Shown here: one piece after another, positions 16,288-24,350 of the stretch
How positions within the stretch are numbered: the stretch's first letter is position 1
Layout: each line of letters opens with the position of its first letter
Assembly: GCA_900772475.1 (NCBI GenBank)
Contig: CAAHEI010000042.1
Coordinates: 1-24,511, forward strand
Direction: 5' to 3'
Length of the DNA stretch: 24,511 nucleotides
Origin: Clostridia bacterium
GTDB taxonomy: Bacteria > Bacillota > Clostridia > TANB77 > CAG-465
Translations under genes and position numbers: made by a program
The notes under the pieces: generated by a model
What the model saw: the letters and a program-made list of their open reading frames with translations, nothing else
Told to the model about the DNA's origin: nothing
Database searches by the model: none

Positions 16288-17520
16288 ATGGAAAGAATAA
16301 GTAGAGAAAATTATTTATCTATATTAAAAAATTTCAAAGATCAACAAATAATAAAAGTTATCACAGGAATAAGAAGATGTGGTAAATCAACATTACTTGA
16401 AATTTTTCAAGATTACTTAAAAGAAAATGGAGTAGAAGCAAAGCAAATAATATCAATAAATTTTGAAAACGCAGATTATGAGGAATTACAAGACAGAAAA
16501 AAATTATATGAATATATAAAAGAAAGATTAGTAAAAGAAAAAAAGACATACGTTTTTCTAGATGAGATTCAAAATGTAAACGAATTTGAAAAAACAGTAG
16601 ATAGTTTATTTATAAATAAAGATGTAGACTTATATATAACAGGTTCAAATGCATATTTATTATCTTCAGAATTAGCCACATTGCTTACAGGAAGATATAT
16701 AGAAATAAAAATGTTGCCATTATCGTTTAAAGAATATTTATCAAGCTTTGAAGATAAAACAGACTTGTCAAGAAAATTTAGAGATTATTTAAGATATAGT
16801 TCATTTCCTCAAGCAGCCCAATTATATAAAATAAACCCAGAAAATATAAGTTTATTTTTAGATGGAATATATAATACTATTTTATTTAAAGATGTAATGC
16901 AAAGAAAAGGAATAACAGATAAAAATGTTTTAGAAAGAGTTACAAAATATTTGTATGACAACATAGGAAATAGAACAAGTATGAAAAGCATAAGTGATAA
17001 TATTGAAGGAATAGATAAAAATTCATCATATAATACAATTTCAAACTATGTAGATGCATTAATAGATAGCTATTTAATATTTAAAGCTAACAGATATGAT
17101 ATTAAAGGAAAAGAGTTTTTAAAAACTCAAGAAAAATATTATGCAATAGATATAGGATTAAGATATTATATGTTAGGACAAGGCTCTGGCCGAGATATGG
17201 GGCATATATTAGAAAATGTTGTGTATCTTGAATTGTTGAGACGAGGATATGAAGTATATATAGGAAAATATGATGATTTAGAGGTTGACTTTGTAGCAAG
17301 AAAGCCAGAAAATACTATATATTATCAAGTTGCATTAACAACTAGAGGAGAAAATGAAGGGGATAATAAAATATTAGATAGAGAATTAACTCCATTGAGG
17401 AAAATAAATGATAATTATCCTAAATACATTTTGACATTAGATGATGATTTAGATGCAGACTTTGATGGAATAAAGAAGATAAATGTGTTGGATTGGTTAA
17501 TTGATGGAAAAAATAATTAA
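16288..17520 (+). CDS. AAA+ ATPase of the AAA_14/DUF4143 family
   Basis: A 410-residue member of a family abundant in anaerobes and archaea, with an N-terminal AAA+ domain and a C-terminal DUF4143 region of PD-(D/E)XK nuclease-like fold. Walker A is GIRRCGKST (27-35), Walker B is FLDEIQNV (D92-E93), a sensor-like TGSNAYLL follows, and the conserved LPLSFKEYL lies after it. In the C-terminal part LENVVYLELLRRGYEVY, E332-V-D334-FV and YYQVA (345-349) mark the nuclease-like core, with Gln where a catalytic Lys is common. Function is unproven; members spread horizontally and often sit alone. The start is ATG 16288 with AGGAGGAG at 16276-16283; the 17 upstream codons of the frame fall in the promoter. 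It sits between decayed elements and an IS remnant, as expected of accessory DNA. Confidence 0.85.
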   Translation: MERISRENYLSILKNFKDQQIIKVITGIRRCGKSTLLEIFQDYLKENGVEAKQIISINFENADYEELQDRKKLYEYIKERLVKEKKTYVFLDEIQNVNEFEKTVDSLFINKDVDLYITGSNAYLLSSELATLLTGRYIEIKMLPLSFKEYLSSFEDKTDLSRKFRDYLRYSSFPQAAQLYKINPENISLFLDGIYNTILFKDVMQRKGITDKNVLERVTKYLYDNIGNRTSMKSISDNIEGIDKNSSYNTISNYVDALIDSYLIFKANRYDIKGKEFLKTQEKYYAIDIGLRYYMLGQGSGRDMGHILENVVYLELLRRGYEVYIGKYDDLEVDFVARKPENTIYYQVALTTRGENEGDNKILDRELTPLRKINDNYPKYILTLDDDLDADFDGIKKINVLDWLIDGKNN

Positions 17521-17570
17521 TTAAAAAAACAAAATAATAATGAAATTGTTTAGGGCTGTAAAAAAGTCCA

Positions 17571-18028
17571 AAAGAAAAAGGGATGTTAATTTTAAACGCA
17601 ATGATGAAGGAAATTTGATATGCCCAAATAAGCGTAAATTCAAATTAAAATGCACGCAACCGGTAAAAGGAAACAAATATGGACGTACAGAAGAAGTATT
17701 TGAATGTGAAGATTTCAATAATTGTAAATACAAAAACGATTGTTGTCCTAAGGCAAAGAATAATAGAACAATAAGAATAAATAGAGAATTAACATCAATG
17801 CATGAAGAAGTTTTGAGGAATCTTTGTTCTATACATGGTGCCCTACTTTGTATGAATAGAAGTATACAAGCGGAAGGAACATATGGAATTATAAAAAATG
17901 ATAAAGCATATAAGAGAATAAAAAGATGAGGAATGGATAATGTTATTTTAGAGTTAACATTAATTGCTTGCGGTTTTAATTTATGCAAATATCATAATAA
18001 AAAAATGAGAATTGAAAAATGTGCATAG
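17571..18028 (+). pseudogene. C-terminal part of an IS1182-family transposase, with a nonsense codon
   Basis: The frame encodes the cysteine-rich tail of IS1182-type DDE transposases: CEDFNNCKYKNDCCPK, then NRTIRINRELTSMHEEV and MNRSIQAEGTYGIIKND, ending with RIKR. TGA 17927-17929 follows, at a place where the family continues KRRG; CGA to TGA would explain it. Homology resumes in the same frame (MDNVILELTLIACGFNL, KYHNKKM) to TAG 18026-18028. The catalytic N-terminal half is missing. The ATG at 17540 lies outside the element and only translates the inverted repeat, so no genuine start exists. It cannot encode an active transposase. Confidence 0.85.
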
Positions 18029-18044
18029 AATATATAATTAACAT

Positions 18045-18082
18045 AAAATAGCAGATATGACTGATGTCATACCTGCTATTTT
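18045..18082 (+). terminator. Terminator of the IS1182-like transposase gene
   Basis: AAAATAGCAG (18045-18054) and TATGAC (18056-18061) pair with GTCATA (18066-18071) and CTGCTATTTT (18073-18082), with one A-C mismatch and a TGAT loop, ending in a T-run. Confidence 0.8.
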
Positions 18083-18161
18083 TGTACTTTAAAAAGAAAA
18101 AATTATAATAATTTTAGTAAATTCTTAGTAAATTTTTTATTGGACTTTTTTTTACAGCCCC

Positions 18162-18326
18162 TTTTATTGTTATTAGGGAAAACCATATGCTATATATTAT
18201 ATATTTTTATACATTAGTTACCTTTTTTGATAAAATTAGTGTTTTTATTTATAGGATGTTACTAATTTTCTACAATTCTTTTAGTATAGATATAGTAAAC
18301 TATATATATATATAAGAGGTGAGATT
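18162..18326 (+). promoter_or_regulatory. Leader of the spoIIIA operon; possible sigma-E promoter
   Basis: In studied endospore formers spoIIIA is transcribed by mother-cell sigma-E (consensus near ATATT ... CATACAAT). The best match is TATACATT at 18208-18215, with ATAT-rich sequence upstream (18185-18197) as a poor -35; the spacing is not convincing in such AT-rich DNA. AAGAGGTGAG directly precedes ATG 18327. Confidence 0.3.
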
Positions 18327-19241
18327 ATGTTAGACGAAATAATTAAAGTTTTACCATGCAATATTTCAAAAGAAATTTTAAATATAGGATCAAGAGAAGG
18401 AATAACTGAAATTAGACTTAGAGCTGGAAAAAGGGGAATAGTAATTGCTTCAAAAATAGAAATATTACTTTCATGTGTAATAACAATAAAAGATTTACTG
18501 GATATATTGGTAAATATATCTAGAAATTCAATATATGCTATACAAAATGATATAAATAGCGGCTTTGTCGTTATAAAAGGTGGACATAGGGTTGGAATAT
18601 GTGGAGAAGTTGTTTTGCAGGATTCTAAGATAAAAAATATAAAAAATATAAATAGTATGAATATAAGAGTTGCAAGGCAAGTGATTGGTTGTGCTGATAA
18701 ACTACTTCCCTATGTAATAAATGGTCAACATTTTCTAAATACATTAATCGTTTCACCTCCAGGATGTGGAAAAACTACCATGTTAAGAGATTTAATAAAA
18801 CAAATAAGTAGTGGAATAGAAATAATGAAATTTAATGGAGTAAATGTAGGTCTTGTAGATGAAAGAGGAGAGATAGCATCTGTATCTAATGGTATAGTTA
18901 ATTTAGATGTTGGAATTAGAACAGATGTCATATCCAATTGCCCTAAATATATAGGGATGGAAATGCTCGTAAGAAGTATGGGACTTGCTGTAATCGCAAC
19001 TGATGAGATAGGAACCAATAAAGATATAGAAGCAATTGAATATGCTGCACTTAGTGGTGTTGGTCTTGTATTTACAATGCATGGAAGAAATATAGAAGAT
19101 ATAACCAGAAAAACCGGTATATCTAAATTAATAAATGAAGGGTATTTTGAAAATATAGTAATATTATCAAATAGAAATGGACCAGGTACAATTGAAAATA
19201 TACATAAATTTAAAAATAACAAAATGGAGGTATGTGGATGA
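18327..19241 (+). CDS. spoIIIAA: Stage III sporulation protein AA, secretion-type ATPase
   Basis: Cytoplasmic mother-cell ATPase resembling type II/IV secretion ATPases. It is thought to power the SpoIIIA-SpoIIQ channel that keeps the engulfed forespore active and allows sigma-G function. At 304 residues it matches the family. The conserved block GFVVIKGGHRVGICGE is near residue 80, Walker A SPPGCGKT at 143-150, then VGLVDERGEIAS (174-185) and the Walker B-like VIATDEIG (222-229). It is the first of eight genes in the standard spoIIIA order. RBS AAGAGGTGAG. Its stop overlaps the start of spoIIIAB as ATGA (19238-19241), implying coupled translation. Confidence 0.96.
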   Translation: MLDEIIKVLPCNISKEILNIGSREGITEIRLRAGKRGIVIASKIEILLSCVITIKDLLDILVNISRNSIYAIQNDINSGFVVIKGGHRVGICGEVVLQDSKIKNIKNINSMNIRVARQVIGCADKLLPYVINGQHFLNTLIVSPPGCGKTTMLRDLIKQISSGIEIMKFNGVNVGLVDERGEIASVSNGIVNLDVGIRTDVISNCPKYIGMEMLVRSMGLAVIATDEIGTNKDIEAIEYAALSGVGLVFTMHGRNIEDITRKTGISKLINEGYFENIVILSNRNGPGTIENIHKFKNNKMEVCG

Positions 19242-19756
19242 TAGTTATAAAAATAATAATATCTGTATCTATTGTAATAGTAACAGCCTACATTGGAGCT
19301 TTTAAAGCAATAAAGTTAAAACAAAGAGAACATATTTTAAGAGAAGTGGTGACATTTTTAAAACTAGTTGGAAATGAAATAAAGTATATGATGAATATTC
19401 TACCAAATGCATATGAAATTGCAAGGCAAAAGCTAAATACTGAACTTAAGATAAAAATAGGACAAATAGTAGTTGATATGTTAGATAGCAATAATATGAC
19501 ATATATTGAAGGAAGTATTGAAAAAAACATATCTGAAATAGAAAGTTTAGATATGTATGATAAAGATATAATAATATCTACTTTTAAAAATCTAGGTAGA
19601 AGTGATATTGATGGTCAAATGAACATTATACAAAATACAATAAATATATTAGAAAACCAGATAAGTGAAGCAAATGAAAATAAGAGAACTTGTTCTAAAC
19701 TTTACAGAACGATAGGAATTATAGCTGGACTTATGCTTGTAATTATATTTATATAA
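19238..19756 (+). CDS. spoIIIAB: Stage III sporulation protein AB
   Basis: A 172-residue membrane protein with an N-terminal hydrophobic segment (~1-18) and a C-terminal one (last ~20 residues) around a helical cytoplasmic region. It resembles the GspF-type platform proteins of secretion systems. ATG 19238 is chosen over the in-frame ATG at 19232: GGAGG (19226-19230) is seven bases from the former but only one from the latter, and 19238 gives the ATGA overlap with spoIIIAA. Conserved LREVVTFLKLVGNEIKY and GRSDIDGQ segments fit the family. Confidence 0.9.
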   Translation: MIVIKIIISVSIVIVTAYIGAFKAIKLKQREHILREVVTFLKLVGNEIKYMMNILPNAYEIARQKLNTELKIKIGQIVVDMLDSNNMTYIEGSIEKNISEIESLDMYDKDIIISTFKNLGRSDIDGQMNIIQNTINILENQISEANENKRTCSKLYRTIGIIAGLMLVIIFI

Positions 19757-19772
19757 AATTAAGAGGTGAAAT

Positions 19773-19967
19773 ATGGATATTGATTTATTGTTTAAAATAG
19801 CAGGAATTGGTATTTTAGTAGCAGTTTTAAATCAAGTACTAAGCAAAGCAGGAAGAGAAGATCAAGCAATGATGACAACACTTACTGGAGTTATTATAGT
19901 TCTTATGCTAGTAATAACACAAATAAGTACACTTTTTGAAACTGTAAGAACTGTATTTAAATTGTAG
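19773..19967 (+). CDS. spoIIIAC: Stage III sporulation protein AC
   Basis: A 64-residue membrane protein with two hydrophobic segments around a conserved VLNQVLSKAGREDQA loop, the hallmark of SpoIIIAC. It is a small membrane part of the mother-cell channel, thought to sit with SpoIIIAD near the ATPase. GAGGTG RBS precedes ATG 19773; short gaps on both sides keep it inside the operon. Confidence 0.95.
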   Translation: MDIDLLFKIAGIGILVAVLNQVLSKAGREDQAMMTTLTGVIIVLMLVITQISTLFETVRTVFKL

Positions 19968-19975
19968 GTGATTTG

Positions 19976-20359
19976 ATGGAAGTAATTAAAATAGTTGGTA
20001 TTTCTATTTTTTCTGTTATTATGATTATAATATTAAAAAACTATAGACCTGAAATGGCACTGGTTCTTTCAATTATTACAGGTATAGGAATAATGCTCTA
20101 TGCTATATCTAAAATGTCATCTGTTATAAATGTATTAAATGACTTAATTTCTAAATCTGGAGTTAATACTGACTTTTTGTTAATTATAATTAAAGTAATT
20201 GGAATTGCATATATAGTTGAATTTGGAAAAAATGTATGTATAGATGCTGGACAAAGTAGTATTGCAACAAAACTTGAAATGGCAGGTAAGGTTGTAATTG
20301 TAGTTTTAACTATTCCTCTTATAAGTTCACTTGTAAATGTACTAGTAGGTTTGGTGTAA
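19976..20359 (+). CDS. spoIIIAD: Stage III sporulation protein AD
   Basis: A 127-residue protein with several membrane helices and the family motifs LKNYRPEMAL and EFGKNVCIDAGQSSIATKLEMAGKV. ATG 19976 is preferred to the TTG at 19973, which would add one Met; the AGGTG RBS overlaps the spoIIIAC stop codon. Works with SpoIIIAC in the membrane base of the channel. Confidence 0.94.
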   Translation: MEVIKIVGISIFSVIMIIILKNYRPEMALVLSIITGIGIMLYAISKMSSVINVLNDLISKSGVNTDFLLIIIKVIGIAYIVEFGKNVCIDAGQSSIATKLEMAGKVVIVVLTIPLISSLVNVLVGLV

Positions 20360-20362
20360 TTT

Positions 20363-21601
20363 ATGAATAAGGTAGTAAAGAAAAAATTTAGACAACATTT
20401 AAGCAAAATATTTATACTTATTATTACTTGCTTTTTAATACTTAAGACAAATTTTGTATTTGCCAGTGAAGTATTTAGTAGTAATACTAGTACTGATGAT
20501 GTATCAAAAACAACAGAGGAAGTTACTAATAATATAACAGAGAGTACAAAAAAAACATATAATTTGGATGAATATATTGATACCATAAATAATTCTGTAA
20601 ATGAAAATTTGGGACAAGAAATAGATTTTAAAAATATAGCAAATAGACTTTTAAATAAAAATGATATTAATCATAAAAATTTATTTACAAAATTACTAGA
20701 AATATTTGCAAGTGAAGTTTCTTCAGCAATAAAAGGAACAGTTACTATATTTATAATTGTTATAATAATGGCAATATTATCAAATTTAGAACTTGATAAT
20801 AAAAGTGATATTACACGTATAGCACATCTTGCATGCTTTATTGTAATTGCAACAATTACAGTTGCAACATTTGTACAAACTGTAAATATGTTAAAGACTA
20901 CAATAAATACAATGGGAGCTTTAATGCAAGTAATATCACCATTTTTACTATCAGTACTGATTGCAACAGGAAAAATCTCTACTACAGGAATTATACAACC
21001 TTTGCTGCTATTTTTAGCAAGTTCTGTTGGATTTATTGTTACGTATTTTGTAATTCCACTTTTGTCAATTTCTGTGGCTTTTAATGTAATATGTAGTATA
21101 TCTGAAAATATTAGATTAGAGAAATTATCAAAATTTTTTTCCAACGTTTCACTATGGACAATAGGAGTAGTACTTACAGTATTTTTAGGAGTACTATCGC
21201 TTGAGACATCTCTTAGTTCATCTGTTGATTCATTAAGCGTTAAAACAACACAGGCTGCAGTTTCTAACTTTGTTCCAGTAGTTGGAAAGTTTTTTTCAGA
21301 CAGTTTTGAAGTGGTAGTTGGAGCTACAAAAATAATTGGAAAAACTGGTGGAATTATTGGAATTTTAGGTATAGTGATAGTAGGGATTATTCCAATATTT
21401 AAGATTACAAGTATTATGGTTATATATATGTTATTAGCTGCATTTGTTGAGATGATAACAACAGATAAACTTATTTTAAAGTATTTATCTGGTTTTGTAA
21501 ATGTATATAAAACAATGCTGGGTATTTTAATTGGTGTAGTTATTTTATTTGTAATTTCTACAGGGATAATTCTTAATTTAGTAAATAGTATAGTGACTTA
21601 A
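20363..21601 (+). CDS. spoIIIAE: Stage III sporulation protein AE
   Basis: The large polytopic channel component, 412 residues. A cleavable-looking signal peptide (basic start, hydrophobic ~14-31, then FAS before EV) leads to a Ser/Thr/Asn-rich extracytoplasmic stretch to about residue 110. At least six membrane helices follow, with the conserved MGALMQVISPFLLSVL, SISENIRLEKLSKFFSN, and SSSVDSLSVKTTQAAVSNFV segments. It probably forms the membrane pore or its scaffold. Only three bases separate it from spoIIIAD and the RBS is weak (TTGGTG), so it likely depends on translational coupling. Confidence 0.95.
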   Translation: MNKVVKKKFRQHLSKIFILIITCFLILKTNFVFASEVFSSNTSTDDVSKTTEEVTNNITESTKKTYNLDEYIDTINNSVNENLGQEIDFKNIANRLLNKNDINHKNLFTKLLEIFASEVSSAIKGTVTIFIIVIIMAILSNLELDNKSDITRIAHLACFIVIATITVATFVQTVNMLKTTINTMGALMQVISPFLLSVLIATGKISTTGIIQPLLLFLASSVGFIVTYFVIPLLSISVAFNVICSISENIRLEKLSKFFSNVSLWTIGVVLTVFLGVLSLETSLSSSVDSLSVKTTQAAVSNFVPVVGKFFSDSFEVVVGATKIIGKTGGIIGILGIVIVGIIPIFKITSIMVIYMLLAAFVEMITTDKLILKYLSGFVNVYKTMLGILIGVVILFVISTGIILNLVNSIVT

Positions 21602-21623
21602 CAAAAGAAAAGAGGTAATTTAT

Positions 21624-22160
21624 ATGGTTGAAATTTTTAGAAATTGGATTGTTTCAATGTTATGTTTAGGAATACTAATTGTAATAGTGCAATTGGTTGT
21701 CCCTAAAACAAATTTAAGAAAGTACATTTATAGTCTTGTTGGGATAATTACGGTAATAACTATAGTTTCACCTGTAGTTGATTTATTAAAAAATGGAAAT
21801 GTAAGGGCAAGTATCGATAGTATACTAAATACAGTAAGTCCTGATGAAAATAATATAGTTAGTGTAAATTCTGAAGGGCTAGATAACAAAAATGATGAAC
21901 TTGTTAAAGCCCAGTTTATACAGAATTTAAAAAGTGATGTTATGTTTAAACTTGCTCACAAGGATATTGTTGTAAATAATATAAACATAATTGTTGATGA
22001 TGAGTATAACATAGTAAAAATAGAAGTAAATATATCTAAATTGGATAATAAAAAAACAGATCTTAATTCAGTAAATGAAGTAGTAGGATATATAAACAGC
22101 GAGTATGATGTAGATTACTCAAAAATAAGTGTAGTGGAGGAGGAAAATAGCTTTGAATAA
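21624..22160 (+). CDS. spoIIIAF: Stage III sporulation protein AF
   Basis: A 178-residue protein with two N-terminal membrane helices (~8-25 and ~35-52) and an extracytoplasmic domain with the NINIIVDDEYNIVKIEV segment typical of the family's ring-building-like fold. It forms part of the intermembrane channel. RBS AAAGAGG at 21608-21614; the 3' end overlaps spoIIIAG by eight bases. Confidence 0.92.
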   Translation: MVEIFRNWIVSMLCLGILIVIVQLVVPKTNLRKYIYSLVGIITVITIVSPVVDLLKNGNVRASIDSILNTVSPDENNIVSVNSEGLDNKNDELVKAQFIQNLKSDVMFKLAHKDIVVNNINIIVDDEYNIVKIEVNISKLDNKKTDLNSVNEVVGYINSEYDVDYSKISVVEEENSFE

Positions 22161-22725
22161 TCAGTTGGAAGTTATAAAATCAGCATTTAAAGATAAAAAG
22201 AAAAGAACGCAAAATTTAATTTTGCTAGTTGCCCTTCTTGTGATCTTACTTATATCTTGTAACTATATTTTTAAAACTGATGATAAAACTAGTAAAAATA
22301 TTAGTAATAATACAAGCAATAGTGGAAATATAAATAGTAGTGAAGAGAGTAATAATTTTCAAAACACTGCAAATAATTCTGATTTGGAAAATAAATTAAG
22401 TGTTATTTTATCTCAAATACAAGGAATAAGTGATGTTTCAATTGTACTTTCATATTCACAAGAAGAAAAACAGAATGTTGTGTATAATACTAAAGAAGAA
22501 CAATCTGGAGATAAAAGTACAACTGAAAAAGTAGTAGCATATAACGAGAAGAGCGGAAGTAAATCTGCTATTGTTGAAAGTGTGGAATGTCCTAAGGTTG
22601 AGGGAGCTATTGTTGTCGCAAAAGGAGCAAGTAGCGTTGAATTGCGTTCTAAAATTGCTACAGCTGTATCAACAGTAGTAAACATTCCAGTATATAAGGT
22701 TCAAGTATTTGAGAAAGGAGGTTAG
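22153..22725 (+). CDS. spoIIIAG: Stage III sporulation protein AG
   Basis: A 190-residue single-pass protein (membrane helix ~20-40) whose extracytoplasmic part has a YscJ/FliF-like ring-building fold. In B. subtilis it makes a large ring in the space between mother cell and forespore. A Ser/Asn-rich linker (~45-78) is followed by LSQIQGISDVSIVLSYS and the conserved VEGAIVVAKGA, ending EKGG. The start is TTG 22153, inside the end of spoIIIAF, with GGAGGAGG nine bases upstream; no ATG fits. The rare start plus overlap suggests dosage set by coupling. Confidence 0.93.
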   Translation: MNNQLEVIKSAFKDKKKRTQNLILLVALLVILLISCNYIFKTDDKTSKNISNNTSNSGNINSSEESNNFQNTANNSDLENKLSVILSQIQGISDVSIVLSYSQEEKQNVVYNTKEEQSGDKSTTEKVVAYNEKSGSKSAIVESVECPKVEGAIVVAKGASSVELRSKIATAVSTVVNIPVYKVQVFEKGG

Positions 22726-22733
22726 GAGGAAAT

Positions 22734-23312
22734 ATGAAAATAATAAAAAAGAGTCAGATAGCTGTATTATCAATTTTACTCATGGTTGGGGTAGCAGGCT
22801 ATATAAATTACAAATATAACCCCATACGAGAAAAAAATTTAGGGCAAACAATGTATGTTAATGGTAAAGACAGTTTTACTTATGATAAAGTCGGAATATA
22901 TTCAGATAATAGTTCAAATACAAATGATGAAACAACAACTAAATCAAACAAAAATGATGATTCTACATTAGCAGTGTTTAAATATGACAGAGATAATATG
23001 TATTCCGAACTTAGTGAAAACTATAATAGTGTAATAAAAAATGAAAAAAGCAGTGAAAAGGAAATAAAAGAATATCAGCAAAAATTAAGCGAAATAATAA
23101 AACAAAAAAATTTAATTATTATGGTTGAAAATGTAATTAAGGCAAAAGGTATTGAAGATATTGTAATAATTCCGACTAACAACGATAATATAAATGTTGT
23201 AATAAAATCAAAAGAAGATTTAACACAACAGCAAATAGCCCAAATACAGCAAATCTTGGTTGATCAACTTGGAGCTAATGCAAATAAAATAAGTATTGAA
23301 TGTAAAAAATAA
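22734..23312 (+). CDS. spoIIIAH: Stage III sporulation protein AH
   Basis: A 192-residue single-pass protein (membrane helix ~8-24). Its extracytoplasmic ring-building domain, in known systems, docks with forespore SpoIIQ (or the SpoIIQ equivalent in clostridia) to hold the two membranes together. A polar Asn/Thr/Asp/Ser-rich linker (~50-80) precedes the folded part, which includes RDNMYSELSENYNSVI and the C-terminal family element VVIKSKEDLTQQQIAQIQQI. GGAGG lies just before ATG 22734, eight bases after the spoIIIAG stop. It ends the operon, and I see no clear terminator in the next ~130 bases. Confidence 0.94.
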   Translation: MKIIKKSQIAVLSILLMVGVAGYINYKYNPIREKNLGQTMYVNGKDSFTYDKVGIYSDNSSNTNDETTTKSNKNDDSTLAVFKYDRDNMYSELSENYNSVIKNEKSSEKEIKEYQQKLSEIIKQKNLIIMVENVIKAKGIEDIVIIPTNNDNINVVIKSKEDLTQQQIAQIQQILVDQLGANANKISIECKK

Positions 23313-23448
23313 AAAGTAAATGTAAAAAAATCCAATAAAAAATAATAGGAAAGTCATATTGATTGTAATAAAAATGAGAAAAAATTAGATAAACAAAAAG
23401 ACTAAAACATATTCTTAACCTTATGTAAACAGCATAGATAAATATAAA

Positions 23449-23697
23449 TTAATTATCCTTAAAAATGCGATGAAAATTTCTCTTTGATACATAGTCAATA
23501 GGAACACATTTATCAAAATTACATTTAGTACAAATAGTATAAGGCAGAGTGGAAATAGGCAAACCGTTCCATTTATCTTTTTGTTCGAAGTGTAAAACAG
23601 CTTCAATTGGAGCATCAAATTTGTATTTACGTTTTGGACAGATGTAATTAACTGTTTTTTTGCTTAATTTAAAATGGAATGAATTAAAATCAAACAT
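23449..23697 (-). CDS. Small zinc-ribbon-like protein downstream of a transposase remnant
   Basis: An 82-residue ORF of unrecognised family. C56, C59 and C64 (CTKCNFDKC) and C20 (CPKR) suggest a zinc ribbon. A second cysteine would be expected in CPxC, but residue 23 is Arg (CGT, one transition from Cys TGT), so the metal site may be incomplete. Other visible features are an acidic/aromatic middle and a basic end (SKRNFHRIFKDN). A weak AAGAGA precedes the start. It begins 18 bases after the stop of the transposase-like tail on the same strand, so it may be an accessory gene of the same element. Function unknown. Confidence 0.5.
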   Translation of the reverse strand: MFDFNSFHFKLSKKTVNYICPKRKYKFDAPIEAVLHFEQKDKWNGLPISTLPYTICTKCNFDKCVPIDYVSKRNFHRIFKDN

Positions 23698-23715
23698 AGA
23701 ATATCTCTTTTCTAT

Positions 23716-23889
23716 TTAATACAGGAGAACAAAATCCAATTTTGTACCACATTTAGGACAATCAAAAGGATTTCTATTGAAAGACATTAAAACACTAAGC
23801 TCATATTTAAGAAGTTGTTTTCTAACTTTGAGACAATATTCTTTGATTAAAGGAAAAATCAATTTTAAGCATAATATAGAAATTACCAT
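23716..23889 (-). pseudogene. Transposase-like C-terminal tail with a CPxC zinc knuckle
   Basis: A 57-codon open frame from an ATG at 23889 to TAA at 23716-23718. Near its end is NPFDCPKCGTKLDF, and before it a helical LKVRKQLLKYELSVLMSF segment. This resembles the ends of some IS91/IS801-like transposases, where a conserved NPxxCPxC knuckle closes the protein; the assignment rests on that short similarity. No RBS precedes the ATG, which sits inside a hairpin arm, so this is probably the 3' leftover of a larger gene. Confidence 0.4.
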
Positions 23890-23913
23890 GCCAAAATTTT
23901 TATGGCATGGTAA
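23883..23913. repeat. Perfect 11-bp hairpin
   Basis: TTACCATGCCA (23883-23893) and TGGCATGGTAA (23903-23913) are exact reverse complements around a nine-base loop. A smaller CATAC-GGA-GTATG hairpin followed by CTTTTT lies just beyond (23919-23936). Together they could be the boundary structure of the minus-strand element or a terminator. Confidence 0.6.
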
Positions 23914-23936
23914 TAGACATACGGAGTATGCTTTTT

Positions 23937-24267
23937 AAAAAATATATAAATTTTAAAGGAAACACTTTAATTTACTTTAGAACTAAATAAAAATATGATA
24001 AACTATTTTTAATCTACTCATGTAAAAGTCAATAACAACAAAATTGATAAAAAATTTCAATACTCATCTTTTTTCAATTTTTTATTTTCAGTTTTTGATT
24101 TCTAAATTTTTCTTTTTTCGGTTTCTTTTTTTTGGCACAATATTTATAAATTTTAAGTATTTTCTTTCTATTAGTTATCCACAAATATATAATACTGTTA
24201 CTAAAATTTTAGGTTCTAGTCTGAATAGTAACATAACACATAATATACAAAAAATTATAAATAATTA
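23937..24267. other. Pyrimidine-rich spacer, no gene recognised
   Basis: AT-rich spacer. Bases ~24058-24140 on the plus strand are almost only T and C with a few A and G. An open frame crosses it but has no RBS, and its Phe/Ile-rich product simply reflects the T-rich bias. A lone TTATCCACA lies at 24175-24183. Confidence 0.4.
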
Positions 24268-24296
24268 TTGAAAAAAGATTTAATATACAATATAAT
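24268..24296 (+). promoter_or_regulatory. Sigma-A-type promoter for the pilin-like gene
   Basis: TTGAAA (24268-24273), 17 bp, TATAAT (24291-24296), 54 bp before ATG 24351. Confidence 0.7.
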
Positions 24297-24350
24297 AAAA
24301 ATACGTACTAGTTCTATGTAAAAAACTAAAGAAAGAGAGGAATAAGGTAT

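Larger units (their letters stand above)
17553..18161 (+). mobile_element. Internally deleted IS1182-like element with both terminal inverted repeats
   Basis: The left end GGGCTGTAAAAAAGTCCA (17553-17570) is mirrored by the right end TGGACTTTTTTTTACAGCCC (18141-18160), differing by two bases in the A/T run. Only ~610 bp lie between them, against roughly 1.5-2 kb for full IS1182 elements. The left repeat runs almost directly into the C-terminal part of the transposase gene, so the 5' half was deleted. No clear target-site duplication could be read. It inserted after the AAA+ ATPase stop and ends 166 bp before spoIIIAA. Confidence 0.75.

Noticed and set aside
17540..17552. ATG 17540 as start of a transposase-like protein
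   Set aside because: It lies outside the element, and the first codons translate the terminal inverted repeat.
20098..20586. Long minus-strand open frames opposite spoIIIAD/AE (also 18725-19222 and 20671-21144)
   Set aside because: Shadows of the sporulation genes; no RBS and no independent coding sense.
24175..24183. Perfect DnaA-box-like TTATCCACA
   Set aside because: A single copy with no cluster, no DnaA/DnaN genes and no origin-like layout; likely chance.
24044..24271. Open frame of 75 codons in the pyrimidine-rich spacer
   Set aside because: Starts at TTG with no RBS, and its composition reflects the T-rich strand; no recognisable motif.
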